In this document: one piece after another, positions 45,362 to 54,162 of the stretch
Layout: each line of letters begins with the position of its first letter
Position numbering within the stretch: the first letter of the stretch is position 1
Source of the DNA: Pseudomonas sp. PB101
GTDB lineage: Bacteria > Pseudomonadota > Gammaproteobacteria > Pseudomonadales > Pseudomonadaceae
DNA length: 64,000 nt
Reading direction: 5' to 3'
Assembly (NCBI RefSeq): GCF_009764265.1
Contig: NZ_RWIR01000041.1
Coordinates: 1 to 64,000 of the forward strand
Notes under the pieces: generated by a model
The model's database searches: none
Told to the model about the DNA's origin: nothing
The model's input: the letters and a program-made list of their open reading frames with translations, nothing else
Program-made: the position numbers and the translations under genes

Positions 45362-46839
45362 AATCCTATGACCAGCTCTATATCGACGGCCAGTGGGTTC
45401 GTCCGAAGAACGGCGCAACCTTTGACACGATTGATCCGAGCAACGAGTCGGTCATCACCCAGGTCGCCGCGGCCACCGCAGGCGATATCGACCTGGCGGT
45501 AAACGCCGCACGCCGTGCATTTGATGAGGGGCCATGGCCGCAAATGACCGGGGCCGAACGCGCGACGATTCTGCGGGCCATCGCTCGTGGTATCCGTGAA
45601 CGTCAGGACAAACTGGCCGAACTTGAGGTGCGAGACAACGGCAAACCGTTGCCCGAAGCGCAGTGGGACATCGCCGATACCGCAGGCTGCTTTGACTACT
45701 ATGCCGATCTGGCCGATGACCTTGATGGCCATCGTGAGCAGAATATTTCCCTCGCCGATGAGCGCTTCACGTCCATCGCGCGCAAAGAACCGGTGGGTGT
45801 CGCCGGGGCCATTATTCCCTGGAACTTCCCGATGTTGATGGCCGCCTGGAAAGTCGCGCCGGCATTGGCCGCTGGTTGCTGCATGGTGCTCAAACCTTCG
45901 GAGCTGACGCCGTTGACCGCCCTGGAGCTGGCGGACATCGCCCATCAGGCCGGTTTGCCTGCTGGCGTGCTCAATGTCGTGACCGGCCTCGGTCCGGATG
46001 CCGGCGCTCCGCTGAGCGAGCATCCAGGCATCGACAAACTGGCGTTCACCGGCAGCGTGCCAACGGGTACGCGGATCATGCAGGCCGCCGCCCGCGACAT
46101 CAAAAACATCAGTCTGGAGCTGGGGGGCAAGTCGCCTTTCATCATCTTCGACGACAGCGATATAGAAGCGGCGGTCGAGTGGATCATGTTCGGGATCTTC
46201 TGGAACCAGGGGCAGGTCTGTTCGGCAACTTCAAGGGTGCTGGTGCAACGCAACCTGTACGAACCACTGCTCAAGCGACTGGTGGAGCAGACCCAGCGCG
46301 TCAGCATTGGCAACGGCATGGACGAGGGCGTACTGCTCGGCCCGCTGGTCAATCGCGGCCAGTACGACAAAGTGCTGGCAGCCATCGCTCAGGGTCGGGA
46401 GGAGGGCGCAACGCTGCTTGCCGGCGGTACGCGTCCGGCGAATTGCGAGAAAGGCTACTTCTTGACCCCGGCGATTTTTGCCGACGTGCCGCAAGACAGT
46501 TGGATCTGGAAAGAGGAAATCTTCGGCCCAGTGGTATGCGTGCGACCCTTCGATGATGAAGCCGAAGCATTGCGCAGCGCCAACGACTCGCGCTTCGGAC
46601 TCGCTGCTGCCGTGATGTCCCATGACCTTGCCCGTGCCGAGCGCGTTGCCCGCCGACTGCGAGCGGGCATCGTCTGGATCAATTGCTCACAACCGACTTT
46701 CACCGAAGCTCCTTGGGGCGGTTACAAGCAAAGCGGTATCGGCCGTGAGCTGGGTGAGTGGGGGTTGAGCAATTACCTGGAAACCAAGCAGATCACCCGT
46801 TACGACAGTCATCAGCCGTGGGGCTGGTACATCAAGTAA
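45358..46839 (+). CDS. Aldehyde dehydrogenase, likely 2-oxoglutarate semialdehyde DH
   Basis: A 493-residue NAD(P)-dependent ALDH. The catalytic cysteine C288 (GQVCSA) and general-base E254 (LELGGKSP) are present, with the IIPWNFP cofactor segment at 152-158. By sequence it resembles the betaine-aldehyde-dehydrogenase branch. By position (4-base overlap with the D-amino acid dehydrogenase gene) it should oxidise 2-oxoglutarate semialdehyde to 2-oxoglutarate, the last hydroxyproline step. Confidence 0.85.
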   Translation: MKSYDQLYIDGQWVRPKNGATFDTIDPSNESVITQVAAATAGDIDLAVNAARRAFDEGPWPQMTGAERATILRAIARGIRERQDKLAELEVRDNGKPLPEAQWDIADTAGCFDYYADLADDLDGHREQNISLADERFTSIARKEPVGVAGAIIPWNFPMLMAAWKVAPALAAGCCMVLKPSELTPLTALELADIAHQAGLPAGVLNVVTGLGPDAGAPLSEHPGIDKLAFTGSVPTGTRIMQAAARDIKNISLELGGKSPFIIFDDSDIEAAVEWIMFGIFWNQGQVCSATSRVLVQRNLYEPLLKRLVEQTQRVSIGNGMDEGVLLGPLVNRGQYDKVLAAIAQGREEGATLLAGGTRPANCEKGYFLTPAIFADVPQDSWIWKEEIFGPVVCVRPFDDEAEALRSANDSRFGLAAAVMSHDLARAERVARRLRAGIVWINCSQPTFTEAPWGGYKQSGIGRELGEWGLSNYLETKQITRYDSHQPWGWYIK

Positions 46840-46850
46840 AGGAGCCCGTC

Positions 46851-47873
46851 ATGCGCTGGAAAAAGACGCTGCAAATGGCTGATGTGCATTGTGAAGGTGA
46901 GATCGGCAAGGTCATCACCGGCGGGGTCATCGATATCCCCGGCAAGACCATGCTCGACAAGATGAACTACATTAACGAAGTCGATGACAGCCTCAGACGC
47001 CTGGTGATTCTGGAGCCGCGTGGTTGCCTGCAAATGTCGGTGAATGTGCTGTTGCCGCCGACGCGGCCCGAGGCTCAGGCCGGGTTCATCGTGCTGCAAG
47101 CGGACAAGGCTCACCCCATGTCCGGCAGTAACTGCATTTGCGTGGTAACGGCGTTGCTGGAGCTTGGCATGCTGGAAATGCTCGAGCCGGTGACTACGGT
47201 GGTGCTGGACACTCCGGCCGGCCTGGTTACCGCCCGTGCACAGTGTGCGGACGGGCGCTGCCAGAGTGTTTCGCTGGACATGGTGCCGTCGTTTGTCGAG
47301 CAACTGGATGCCAAGGTCGAGACCGCAGACTTTGGTGTGATCAAGGCAGACATCGCGTTCGGCGGTGTCTATTACGCACTGGTGGACGTTGATCAGATCG
47401 GTTTGACCATCGCCCCTGAGAACGCTCGTGAACTGGCCACTCAAGGCGTTCGTCTCAAGGGGCTGATCAATGTGCAGGTGAAGGTCTGTCATCCGCTGTT
47501 CAAGGCGCTCAACGAGGTGGCCTATGTGATGTTCCGCAACCGCGTGGACGCGAAAACCTACCAGACCTGCACGACACTGCCTCCGGGGCGAGTCGACCGA
47601 TCGCCGTGCGGTACGGGCAGTTCGGCGAATCTGGCGACCTTGAACGCAAGGAATCTGGTCGAAGTGGGGGATAAACTCACCTCGCGGTCGACCATTGGCG
47701 GCGAGTTTCAGGTTGAGTTGCTGGGGCTGACGCAAGTGGCCGGAAAACCGGCGGTCCTGCCCAGAATCACGGGGAGGGCATGGATTTACGGATTGCATCA
47801 GATCGGGGTCGATCCGGATGACCCTTTGGCGGATGGTTTTATGCTGAGCGATACTTGGGGTGAGGGTTTTTAA
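46851..47873 (+). CDS. Second proline-racemase-family enzyme with Ser/Cys pair (3-hydroxyproline dehydratase-like)
   Basis: A 340-residue paralogue. Start ATG 46851 follows AAAGGAG. At the first catalytic site it reads HPMSGSNCIC, so S91 replaces the Cys of the epimerase, and the next residues SN replace the usual H. The second site [11 protein letters not shown] (C253) is intact. In this family Thr/Cys or Ser/Cys members dehydrate trans-3-hydroxy-L-proline, sometimes with residual epimerase activity. It is the last enzyme of the operon. The expected partner, a Delta1-pyrroline-2-carboxylate reductase, is not in the window. Confidence 0.82.
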   Translation: MRWKKTLQMADVHCEGEIGKVITGGVIDIPGKTMLDKMNYINEVDDSLRRLVILEPRGCLQMSVNVLLPPTRPEAQAGFIVLQADKAHPMSGSNCICVVTALLELGMLEMLEPVTTVVLDTPAGLVTARAQCADGRCQSVSLDMVPSFVEQLDAKVETADFGVIKADIAFGGVYYALVDVDQIGLTIAPENARELATQGVRLKGLINVQVKVCHPLFKALNEVAYVMFRNRVDAKTYQTCTTLPPGRVDRSPCGTGSSANLATLNARNLVEVGDKLTSRSTIGGEFQVELLGLTQVAGKPAVLPRITGRAWIYGLHQIGVDPDDPLADGFMLSDTWGEGF

Positions 47874-47944
47874 CTGACCCCGGGTGGATGTTAAAGTTGT
47901 GGGCTGGCCGGATAACCGGCCTGCACTGCCGAGAGCATGACCTG

Positions 47945-48655
47945 ATGAGCAAAGAAACGACTGAAGTTACCGGTGGTGCCAAACGCCATGGCGGTCGCTA
48001 CATCTACGAAGAGTTGCGCAAGCAGATCCTGACGCTGAAGCTCAAGCCCGGTATGCCGCTGGACGAAGTGTCCCTGGCCGCGCAGTTTGGTCTTTCCCGT
48101 TCTCCGGTGCGTGATGCGCTTGCGCGTTTAATCAGCGAAGGCTTGGTCACCATCCTGCCTAATCGCACGCTGTTGGTGACGCCCTTCGAAATCGAAGAGT
48201 TCCCCAATTACATTTCGGCCCTTGACTTGATTCAGCGCGCAGTGACTCGCCTCGCGGCGCTGCATCGTACGGATGAGGACCTGATTCGTATTCGTGCTGC
48301 TGATGCCGCCTATCTGGACGCAGTCAGCACCGGGGACTTCCAGGCGATGTCCGAAACCAACAAAGCCTTGCATATGGCAATTGCCGAGGCCGGAAAAAAC
48401 CCGTACTTCATCAGTTATTACGAGAAGCTGTTGGGTGAAGGTCAACGATTGCTGCACCTGCACTTTGACTACATCATCAGTTCAGCCAATACCTCTTCTT
48501 CGATCGGTCGCGACCACGATGAAATCGTCGATGCCATTGCTGGGCGCAAGCCCGACGAGGCTGAACGGGCGGCGCATGAACACACGATGTTGTTCCAGCG
48601 ACGTTTCCTGGCGTACCTGCAACAAAACCTTACCGAGAAGATGTCTGTTGGTTGA
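47945..48655 (+). CDS. GntR-family (FCD) regulator of hydroxyproline genes
   Basis: A 236-residue FadR/FCD-type GntR regulator. The winged helix (YIYEELRKQILTLKLKPGMP, FGLSRSPVRDALARLISEGL) is at about 18-85 and the all-helical FCD domain at about 95-225. The ATG at 47945 is preferred over an earlier one at 47888. It ends the hydroxyproline operon and probably controls it. A site matching the FCD consensus TNGTNNNACNA lies upstream of the nearby EamA gene. Confidence 0.85.
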   Translation: MSKETTEVTGGAKRHGGRYIYEELRKQILTLKLKPGMPLDEVSLAAQFGLSRSPVRDALARLISEGLVTILPNRTLLVTPFEIEEFPNYISALDLIQRAVTRLAALHRTDEDLIRIRAADAAYLDAVSTGDFQAMSETNKALHMAIAEAGKNPYFISYYEKLLGEGQRLLHLHFDYIISSANTSSSIGRDHDEIVDAIAGRKPDEAERAAHEHTMLFQRRFLAYLQQNLTEKMSVG

Positions 48656-48766
48656 GATGCGCTTCGACCTATTGAAAACCTACCTTTTGATATAGCTTTC
48701 GGGCGTCGGTAAGCACGCTGGTTGTCCAGAACATCATGCGCTTGTAACCAGCGGCCTTAGGCATTC

Positions 48767-49720
48767 TCACACCACAGCTTTGGCGTCAGCCTTGATAGCT
48801 GATTTGCGATAGGTCAGCAAAACGATGCCGGTGACCACAATTGTCCCGCCCAGAATCTGCCCCGCACTGAGCATTTGATCCAGCACAATCCAGCCCATCA
48901 GCAACGTCGCCAATGGCTCGATGTTCATCACCGGCGCATTGCGTGGCATGTCCAGCCGAGGCACTGAAATGAACAGCACGATAAAACCGGTGCCGTACAA
49001 CACCACCAATGTGGCGAGGGCCAGCCATCCGGTCGAGGTCGCGGGCAGGTTCAGTCCGCCTGGCAGGGCGTCAGCCAGTCCTGCCAGATTGACGCTGCTG
49101 AAGACGATAAAAATGGTCAACAGACTGCGCACCGAACCACGTACCTGAGGCAACTTGTGGTCGGTAATCCACAGCGCGCAGGCGAACACGCTGGCGGCGC
49201 AGAACGCGAGCCCGACGCCCAGCAGCCATTGCGGGCCGACGTTGGCCGCGGTCGAAAGACGCCCGGGGACGTCCAGCACAAATACCAGCCCCACCAGAAT
49301 CAAACCCATCAACATAGCGGTGCGCGCAGTGGGTCTCGGGCCACCCAGCGCCCAGGTGAGCAACGCCAGCAGGATGGGAAACACGTTGGCCACCAGCAGC
49401 GCCAGCGCCACCGGGACCCGTGCGACGGCGGAGTACAGGCACAGGCTCTGCGCGGTAATCAGAAGGCCCAACAGCAATTGCCAGCGCCAGGCACCCGCCG
49501 GCAGACGCAGACTTTGTCTTTGCCACAGCACCAGGATGGCGAGCACCAGCAAGGTCCCGCCAGAACGCATCAAAATCGCCAGCAATACACCCGCGCCATC
49601 GTCAAACGCGACCCGCGCCGCCACATGGTTACCGGCGAACGCACAGCCCATGCACAAAAGAATGATAACGGCGAGATGGCGGGGGAAGGGCGGCGATACG
49701 GACTGCGTAGGGCGAGGCAT
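48767..49720 (-). CDS. EamA/DMT-family transporter
   Basis: A 317-residue protein with ten predicted helices in two EamA repeats (about 15-150 and 165-305). The first helix region HLAVIILLCMGCAFAGNHVA and the MNIEPLATLLMGWIVLDQML segment are typical. It exports or imports metabolites, often amino acids. It converges on the GntR gene. An FCD-type operator lies 56-68 bases upstream of its start, hinting at control by that regulator. Confidence 0.85.
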   Translation of the reverse strand: MPRPTQSVSPPFPRHLAVIILLCMGCAFAGNHVAARVAFDDGAGVLLAILMRSGGTLLVLAILVLWQRQSLRLPAGAWRWQLLLGLLITAQSLCLYSAVARVPVALALLVANVFPILLALLTWALGGPRPTARTAMLMGLILVGLVFVLDVPGRLSTAANVGPQWLLGVGLAFCAASVFACALWITDHKLPQVRGSVRSLLTIFIVFSSVNLAGLADALPGGLNLPATSTGWLALATLVVLYGTGFIVLFISVPRLDMPRNAPVMNIEPLATLLMGWIVLDQMLSAGQILGGTIVVTGIVLLTYRKSAIKADAKAVV

Positions 49721-49775
49721 GGCGGATCTCGAAGGGTGACAGGCCAGTTCGGGGATGGCGTCGGGTTTTTATTAT

Positions 49776-49788
49776 GTTGTCGTACAAC
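49776..49788 (-). promoter_or_regulatory. FCD-type GntR operator upstream of EamA gene
   Basis: GTTGTCGTACAAC contains the FadR/FCD consensus TNGTNNNACNA exactly and is a 5+3+5 dyad. It lies in the EamA upstream region. The only GntR gene in the window is 1.1 kb away. Confidence 0.55.
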
Positions 49789-49910
49789 TTGATCGATTTG
49801 TACCGTAATCGGATAGGTCGGGCAAGAGAGATTGGGTGGCCTGTAGCCTTTGACGGTCACACCATGGTGAATCAGTACATGCGTCATTCGTGTGTTTTTG
49901 ATGGGCTGGA

Positions 49911-49960
49911 CGGCTGTTACTGGCCGATTCTTGCCTGTCACCAGGGGGCAGAAAACAACT
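49911..49960 (+). repeat. Dispersed intergenic repeat, divergent copy 6
   Basis: GGCTGTTACTGGCCGATTCT is followed by TGCCTGTCACCAGGGGGCAG. It sits in the 343-base gap between EamA and Nudix genes, which otherwise holds only the FCD operator and no coding frame I can support. Confidence 0.5.
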
Positions 49961-50063
49961 CATTTCAGCCGCTCACAACGCCATTCAGGATCCAGTCCAC
50001 ACCATTTGCGCAATGGCTGAAAGCGTATGATGGCGAGCCTTCATTACCGATAAGGAAATCGTC

Positions 50064-50501
50064 ATGCGTCCTGACAAGGCGTGTTCAGTAGTTCTCTGTC
50101 CCGCGCAGCCCCCCAGGATCCTTTTGTTCCGTCATCCTCAGGCTGGAGTGCAACTGGTGAAGGGAACCATTGAAAAGGGAGAAACACCGGGCCGAGCAGC
50201 CCTGCGTGAACTGGCGGAAGAGTCTGGTATAAGCGCGGCCGCAATCGAAGACGACCTGGGAAGTTGGGAATCCGGTCATCTCGGCCAGATCTGGTCGTTT
50301 CAACTGTGCCAGGCGGGTGGGCCACTACCTGAACAATGGTCACATCAAACGCTAGATGACCATGGTCACCTCTTCGAGTTTTTCTGGGCTTCGCTCGACC
50401 ATTTACCTTATGACGATTGCCACCCGGTTTTTCGTCGGGCGCTGGTCTTTTTGTGCGAGGTCCTGGAAACGCGTGGGCACTTGATGGGCAAGCATCTTTG
50501 A
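50064..50501 (+). CDS. Nudix hydrolase
   Basis: A 145-residue Nudix-fold enzyme. The Nudix box GTIEKGETPGRAALRELAEE then SGI spans 34-56 and carries all metal-binding glutamates. A TAAGGAAA ribosome site precedes the ATG. It hydrolyses a nucleoside-diphosphate-linked compound or similar pyrophosphate. The neighbours give no hint about the substrate. Confidence 0.85.
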   Translation: MRPDKACSVVLCPAQPPRILLFRHPQAGVQLVKGTIEKGETPGRAALRELAEESGISAAAIEDDLGSWESGHLGQIWSFQLCQAGGPLPEQWSHQTLDDHGHLFEFFWASLDHLPYDDCHPVFRRALVFLCEVLETRGHLMGKHL

Positions 50502-50512
50502 TTCAAATACGG

Positions 50513-50545
50513 AACGACTGTTTTTGGCCGATGGCTGCCCCGTGT
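50513..50545 (+). repeat. Dispersed repeat, weak copy 7
   Basis: GACTGTTTTTGGCCGATGGC then TGCCCCGTG. It has only the left half of the element and lies between the Nudix and TPR genes. Confidence 0.35.
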
Positions 50546-50729
50546 GAACTGCAGCAACTCATCGTACTTAGATGGGAGAGGGTAAAAAGCGGTACTCATC
50601 GCGACGGCCGTTGCACCTGGAACTTCAGGGTGTAGGCCGGGTCAATAGCGGCCCTGTATCGCAATTGCCGAACAGCGGTGTGGTCTGTTTACGGCAGTGC
50701 CGTCCGAGTTCAGTCGAGTCCGCCCCCTC

Positions 50730-51401
50730 ATGCAAACCAAGAGTGTTCTACCGAGACTCATCGTGGTGTTCTGCGCTATCGCCTCGTTTTGTTCTGTCGC
50801 TGCCGAGCGAAGAGCGCCCGCTCAAAGTAACAGTGCATCAACCGCCCTGATCGAAACAGCCTCGCGGCAGTATGAAAATGGTCAGTTGGACCAGGCCGCT
50901 GCAACGTTGGAGCGTGCCCTGCATATCCAGCCGAACAATCCCGCGACGCTGCATTACCTCGGTGTGTTGCGTCTTCAGCAGGGGCAGTTCCAGCAGGCTG
51001 AAACCTTAGCGGCGCGCTCGAACATGCGAGTTGGTGGAAACGTCCAATTACGCAACCGAAACTTTCAATTGATCCAGGCGGCGCAGCAGGCCCAATCTAC
51101 GGGTACCCCACCCAATGCCAAAGAGGACTTGGCCGCAGTACAGAAAGGGCTGGAAGAGGAGGCTCAAAGGCGCCGCGAAGCGGAAATGGCGATTGTTGCG
51201 CAACGCGGCGCAGACAACATCGCTGGCGCAGAGACAGAGCATGCGTACGCCGAGCTTGGGATTCCTCGCGGTCATATGCCGCCTCCGGGCAAATGTCGAA
51301 TCTGGTTTCCTGATCGTCCGCCAGGGCATCAGCCTGCACCCGGTAAATGCAAGAAGCTGCGCCATCGGGTTCCCGCTGGGGCCTATCTGGTGCACGGTTG
51401 A
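50730..51401 (+). CDS. Exported TPR protein with C-terminal PGKC repeats
   Basis: A 223-residue protein. The start at 50730 (MQTKSVLPRLIVVFCAIASF) gives a signal peptide ending near SVAA-E. One TPR pair (about 47-98) includes ASRQYENGQLDQAAATLERA and ATLHYLGVLRLQQGQFQQAE. A helical charged linker (KGLEEEAQRRREAEM) follows. The C-terminus has two related segments, MPPPGKCRIWFPDRPPGHQP and PAPGKCKKLRHRVPAGAYLV. I know this proline-rich PGKC pattern from other exported proteins but not its function. Confidence 0.72.
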   Translation: MQTKSVLPRLIVVFCAIASFCSVAAERRAPAQSNSASTALIETASRQYENGQLDQAAATLERALHIQPNNPATLHYLGVLRLQQGQFQQAETLAARSNMRVGGNVQLRNRNFQLIQAAQQAQSTGTPPNAKEDLAAVQKGLEEEAQRRREAEMAIVAQRGADNIAGAETEHAYAELGIPRGHMPPPGKCRIWFPDRPPGHQPAPGKCKKLRHRVPAGAYLVHG

Positions 51402-51408
51402 GTATTTG

Positions 51409-51460
51409 AGTGTCCGCTGCTGGCCGAGAGCGGAGTCTCCCCACCTCTCGGGGTCGATTC
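51409..51460 (+). repeat. Dispersed repeat, weak copy 8
   Basis: AGTGTCCGCTGCTGGCCGAG then CCCCACCTCTCGGGGTCGAT. The GTCCGCT-GGCCGA start and the GTCGA end match other copies; the middle differs. Confidence 0.35.
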
Positions 51461-51465
51461 AATAC

Positions 51466-52080
51466 TTAGATCAGCTGTCGTACTCCCAGGCCCAGAATCA
51501 GACCACCGCACAGGCGATCAATCACTTTCCGAGCCTTCTGATACGCCGAGGAAATCCTTGGTTGCGACAAAGCCACCGCAACCAGTCCATACCAGGTCAG
51601 CGAAACGACCACCACAACCGCCAGCATTGAGACGAAGGTGCTGACCGAGGGGTGGGCGGGGGCTGCTGCTGAAAAGACGGCGGCGTAGAAGGCCATGGAT
51701 TTAGGATTACCGATGTTGGTGACGACACCCTGAAAGAAAGATTTCCGGACGCTGCCAGCCGTGCCCTCACAAGGCCGTAAGGCGGGGTGCTTGCCTGCTT
51801 TAACGATCAGGCGTACGCCAAACCACATCAGGTACGTCGCACCCATTATCTTCACAACCAGTACTGCCCATGGGAAGGCTGCAAACACAAGGCCCAGGCC
51901 TGTGATCGCACAGCCAGACCAGAGCAGGTTCACGGTCACTATACCGGCGACCAAGGCCAACGCCTCGGCACGTGTCGCGGCTACTGCCTTGTGAACAACG
52001 GCGACGAAGTTCGGCCCCGGAATCACTACGCCCGCCAGATAAACCCAGAAAACAGTAAGCACCGCAGTACTGTCGAACAT
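51466..52080 (-). CDS. LysE/RhtB-family amino acid exporter
   Basis: A 204-residue protein with six helices. YLAGVVIPGPNFVAVVHKAV is the LysE/RhtB signature with the conserved PGPN, and FFQGVVTNIGNPKSMAFYAA the second conserved stretch. It would export an amino acid by proton antiport. An ArgP-like LysR gene lies 261 bases upstream on the same strand and may regulate it, like the LysG-LysE arrangement. Confidence 0.85.
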   Translation of the reverse strand: MFDSTAVLTVFWVYLAGVVIPGPNFVAVVHKAVAATRAEALALVAGIVTVNLLWSGCAITGLGLVFAAFPWAVLVVKIMGATYLMWFGVRLIVKAGKHPALRPCEGTAGSVRKSFFQGVVTNIGNPKSMAFYAAVFSAAAPAHPSVSTFVSMLAVVVVVSLTWYGLVAVALSQPRISSAYQKARKVIDRLCGGLILGLGVRQLI

Positions 52081-52312
52081 TTCGATGCCTCTTAGCGCTA
52101 ATCGGTATCAGCGTCTGGTTGAAGATTTCATCACGTTTGTCGCCGCGAGAGCATCCATGCTAGCGAGCGAAGGGGCCGACAGTCAGACACAGATTCCACA
52201 ATAAACTCCGATACAGTGACCTTTTATGCCAAGTAAACCCTGCCCGGCGATGAGATGGTCGGGGATCGCTATGGCCTGGCGAGGAATGCTTCGCTGTTAA
52301 GGGCGGATGTGT

Positions 52313-52350
52313 GCTGTCCGCAATTGGCCGATTGCTGCCTGTCACGTGGG
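52313..52350 (+). repeat. Dispersed repeat, copy 9
   Basis: GCTGTCCGCAATTGGCCGAT then TGCTGCCTGTCACGTGGG. It overlaps the last codons of the LysR gene by 9 bases. Confidence 0.5.
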
Positions 52351-53274
52351 GGTTGGAACAGTGCCTCCGGCAGCGGGGCCCCCCTCCAGAAGTAGTCTGC
52401 GCCGTGCGGTTTCCACACTGCGCTGGGACAGGGCCTGCATACGCGGGGATTGCACGGCCCACGAGTGCCAATACAACGCCACGTCGGTGAAGTGCCCCGG
52501 TGCGACGTCCACAAGCTCTCGGTTTTTTAGCCAATCACGCAGTTGTATTTGCGGCACCATGCCATAGCCCAGGCCGCGGCGAATCGCTTCAAGTCGGGCC
52601 TCGGGCAGTGACAAGTAATGCGTAGGATAGGCATCTGCGCGCAGGCCGAAGTGTGATTGCATGAACTGATCCTGCAGTGTGTCCTTGCGTGAATAAGCAA
52701 ACACGGGGGCCTTGTGCGCCGCCTCCCGAGTGAGTCCGTTGGGAAACCACCGCGCCTGGAAATCGGGCGACGCTACGAGGCGATAGCGAACAGAACCCAG
52801 ATGGAGGGCGAGACAGCCACGCATGGGTTCCGCACGTGAGCTGATGCAAGCGATGACCTGACCACTTTCGAGCAGCGTGTACGTATGGTCCTGATCATCG
52901 ACGACCAGGTCGAGCAGTATGCGTTCGCTGACAAAAATGGCCGCTAGAGCGGGGAAAAACCAGGTCGCGAGGGTATCGCCGTTGGCTGCGATGACAACCC
53001 GTAGGTGCTCGTCTTGATCGCCCGAGAGCTCGTTGAGCAATTCCTCCTCGAGCACGGTTGCGCGTCGAAGATAAAGCAACAGCCTCCGTCCCCTCTGGGT
53101 CGGCTCGCAGGGTCGACCTCGGACCACGAGCGGGCTGCCCAGGTAGGCCTCCAACGCGTGTATTCGCTGGGAAATAGCCGAGGGCGTTATCGCGAGCCTC
53201 TTTGCGGCCTTCTCAAAACTGCCGTCGTCGACGACTGCCAGGAACGCTTGCAACTGCTTGGCATCGAGTTTCAC
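52342..53274 (-). CDS. ArgP/LysG-like LysR regulator
   Basis: A 310-residue LTTR. MKLDAKQLQAFLAVVDDGSF and KRLAITPSAISQRIHALEAY fit the ArgP (IciA/LysG) subgroup, whose members sense basic amino acids and switch on LysE-type exporters. The effector domain spans about 90-295. The last codons overlap a repeat copy, so the C-terminal tail (GGPAAGGTVPTPT) may be a late extension. Confidence 0.82.
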   Translation of the reverse strand: MKLDAKQLQAFLAVVDDGSFEKAAKRLAITPSAISQRIHALEAYLGSPLVVRGRPCEPTQRGRRLLLYLRRATVLEEELLNELSGDQDEHLRVVIAANGDTLATWFFPALAAIFVSERILLDLVVDDQDHTYTLLESGQVIACISSRAEPMRGCLALHLGSVRYRLVASPDFQARWFPNGLTREAAHKAPVFAYSRKDTLQDQFMQSHFGLRADAYPTHYLSLPEARLEAIRRGLGYGMVPQIQLRDWLKNRELVDVAPGHFTDVALYWHSWAVQSPRMQALSQRSVETARRRLLLEGGPAAGGTVPTPT

Positions 53275-53462
53275 CGCGCGGCCTCATTAAGTTTTGCTAA
53301 GCAATGCTGAAAGTTACTTCATTATTCTTAACCAGGAAACCGCTAACGCCGATGATGGCTTCACGGCGACATCGCTCCTCTGATCACCAGAGTCGCCGTT
53401 TCACGAACCAGTCGGCGCAGGCGACTGATTTCGCGCTCACTCATCAAGTTCAGGAGAAACTC

Positions 53463-53762
53463 ATGACACTCAAAATTGTTGCTGCTATCGCGGCGTTTGC
53501 AGTGCTGTCCGGTTGTGCTTGGCAAACACCAGCGTTGAAGCTCGATAACCAGTTGTATCAGACCTCGGCGAACGCTTCGCTGGCACGCGGCGCACAAACC
53601 GGAGCCCGCCGCCTTGCGCTTGAGGCGGCGAACGCCAAGTGCACCTCGCTCGGCAGCGACATCAGCGTTCTGGATATTCAATCGCGCTGGTCGTTTCCGG
53701 TTAATGGCGTTGCCTTCGTGACATTCCGTTGCAAGCCGGTTGCGAGTCACAAGGTGGGGTAG
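53463..53762 (+). CDS. Small lipoprotein, hypothetical
   Basis: A 99-residue lipoprotein. The start at 53463 follows CAGGAGAAACTC; MTLKIVAAIAAFAVLSGCAW has a clear lipobox (LSGC). The mature part has conserved-looking segments (RLALEAANAKCTSLGSDISV) and ends SFPVNGVAFVTFRCKPVASH. No family recognised. Envelope-located. Confidence 0.7.
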   Translation: MTLKIVAAIAAFAVLSGCAWQTPALKLDNQLYQTSANASLARGAQTGARRLALEAANAKCTSLGSDISVLDIQSRWSFPVNGVAFVTFRCKPVASHKVG

Positions 53763-54162
53763 CCGAGCCTGGGGGGTGTGACTCATTTATCGCTGAAGGC
53801 ATTGCCCTGGGGGATCGGCAAGCGCCGCACCACTGACCGTGAGGGCGGTGGTTGCTATCGTGAACAATGCCAACGCATTGCGCATCTTTTCACCCTCTGG
53901 ATGGACTTGGGTTACTGTGGATTTGTCAAGGGGCCGAATCGATGGGTGACGGAATCGTCTGCGAAAAAAAGCCGTATAACGTCATCGATGCCCATCTACG
54001 CTAAGACCCAAAGGGCAAAGCGGTCGTTGTGCAGTATGGATCGCAGTGCGGTTGCAACCCATAGGTGCACGCGGGCACTTACCTGCGTCGGTTCTTTTCC
54101 TGAAAGCCCAGGACTCGACGCCCAAGTGTCGTAGCAACGCTTCAGAAATTCGGCGCAGTGAG
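53763..54162. other. Gap with a possibly decayed gene
   Basis: No intact gene is supported in these 400 bases. One plus-strand frame, interrupted by stops, reads KKPYNVIDAHLR, then DPKGKAVVVQYGSQCGCNP and VHAGTYLRRFF around 53965-54110. This looks like an eroded coding sequence of unknown family. Confidence 0.35.

Noticed and set aside
53778..54134. A 118-codon plus-strand frame
   Set aside because: No ribosome site, no domain, and a neighbouring interrupted frame looks more like the original coding sequence.
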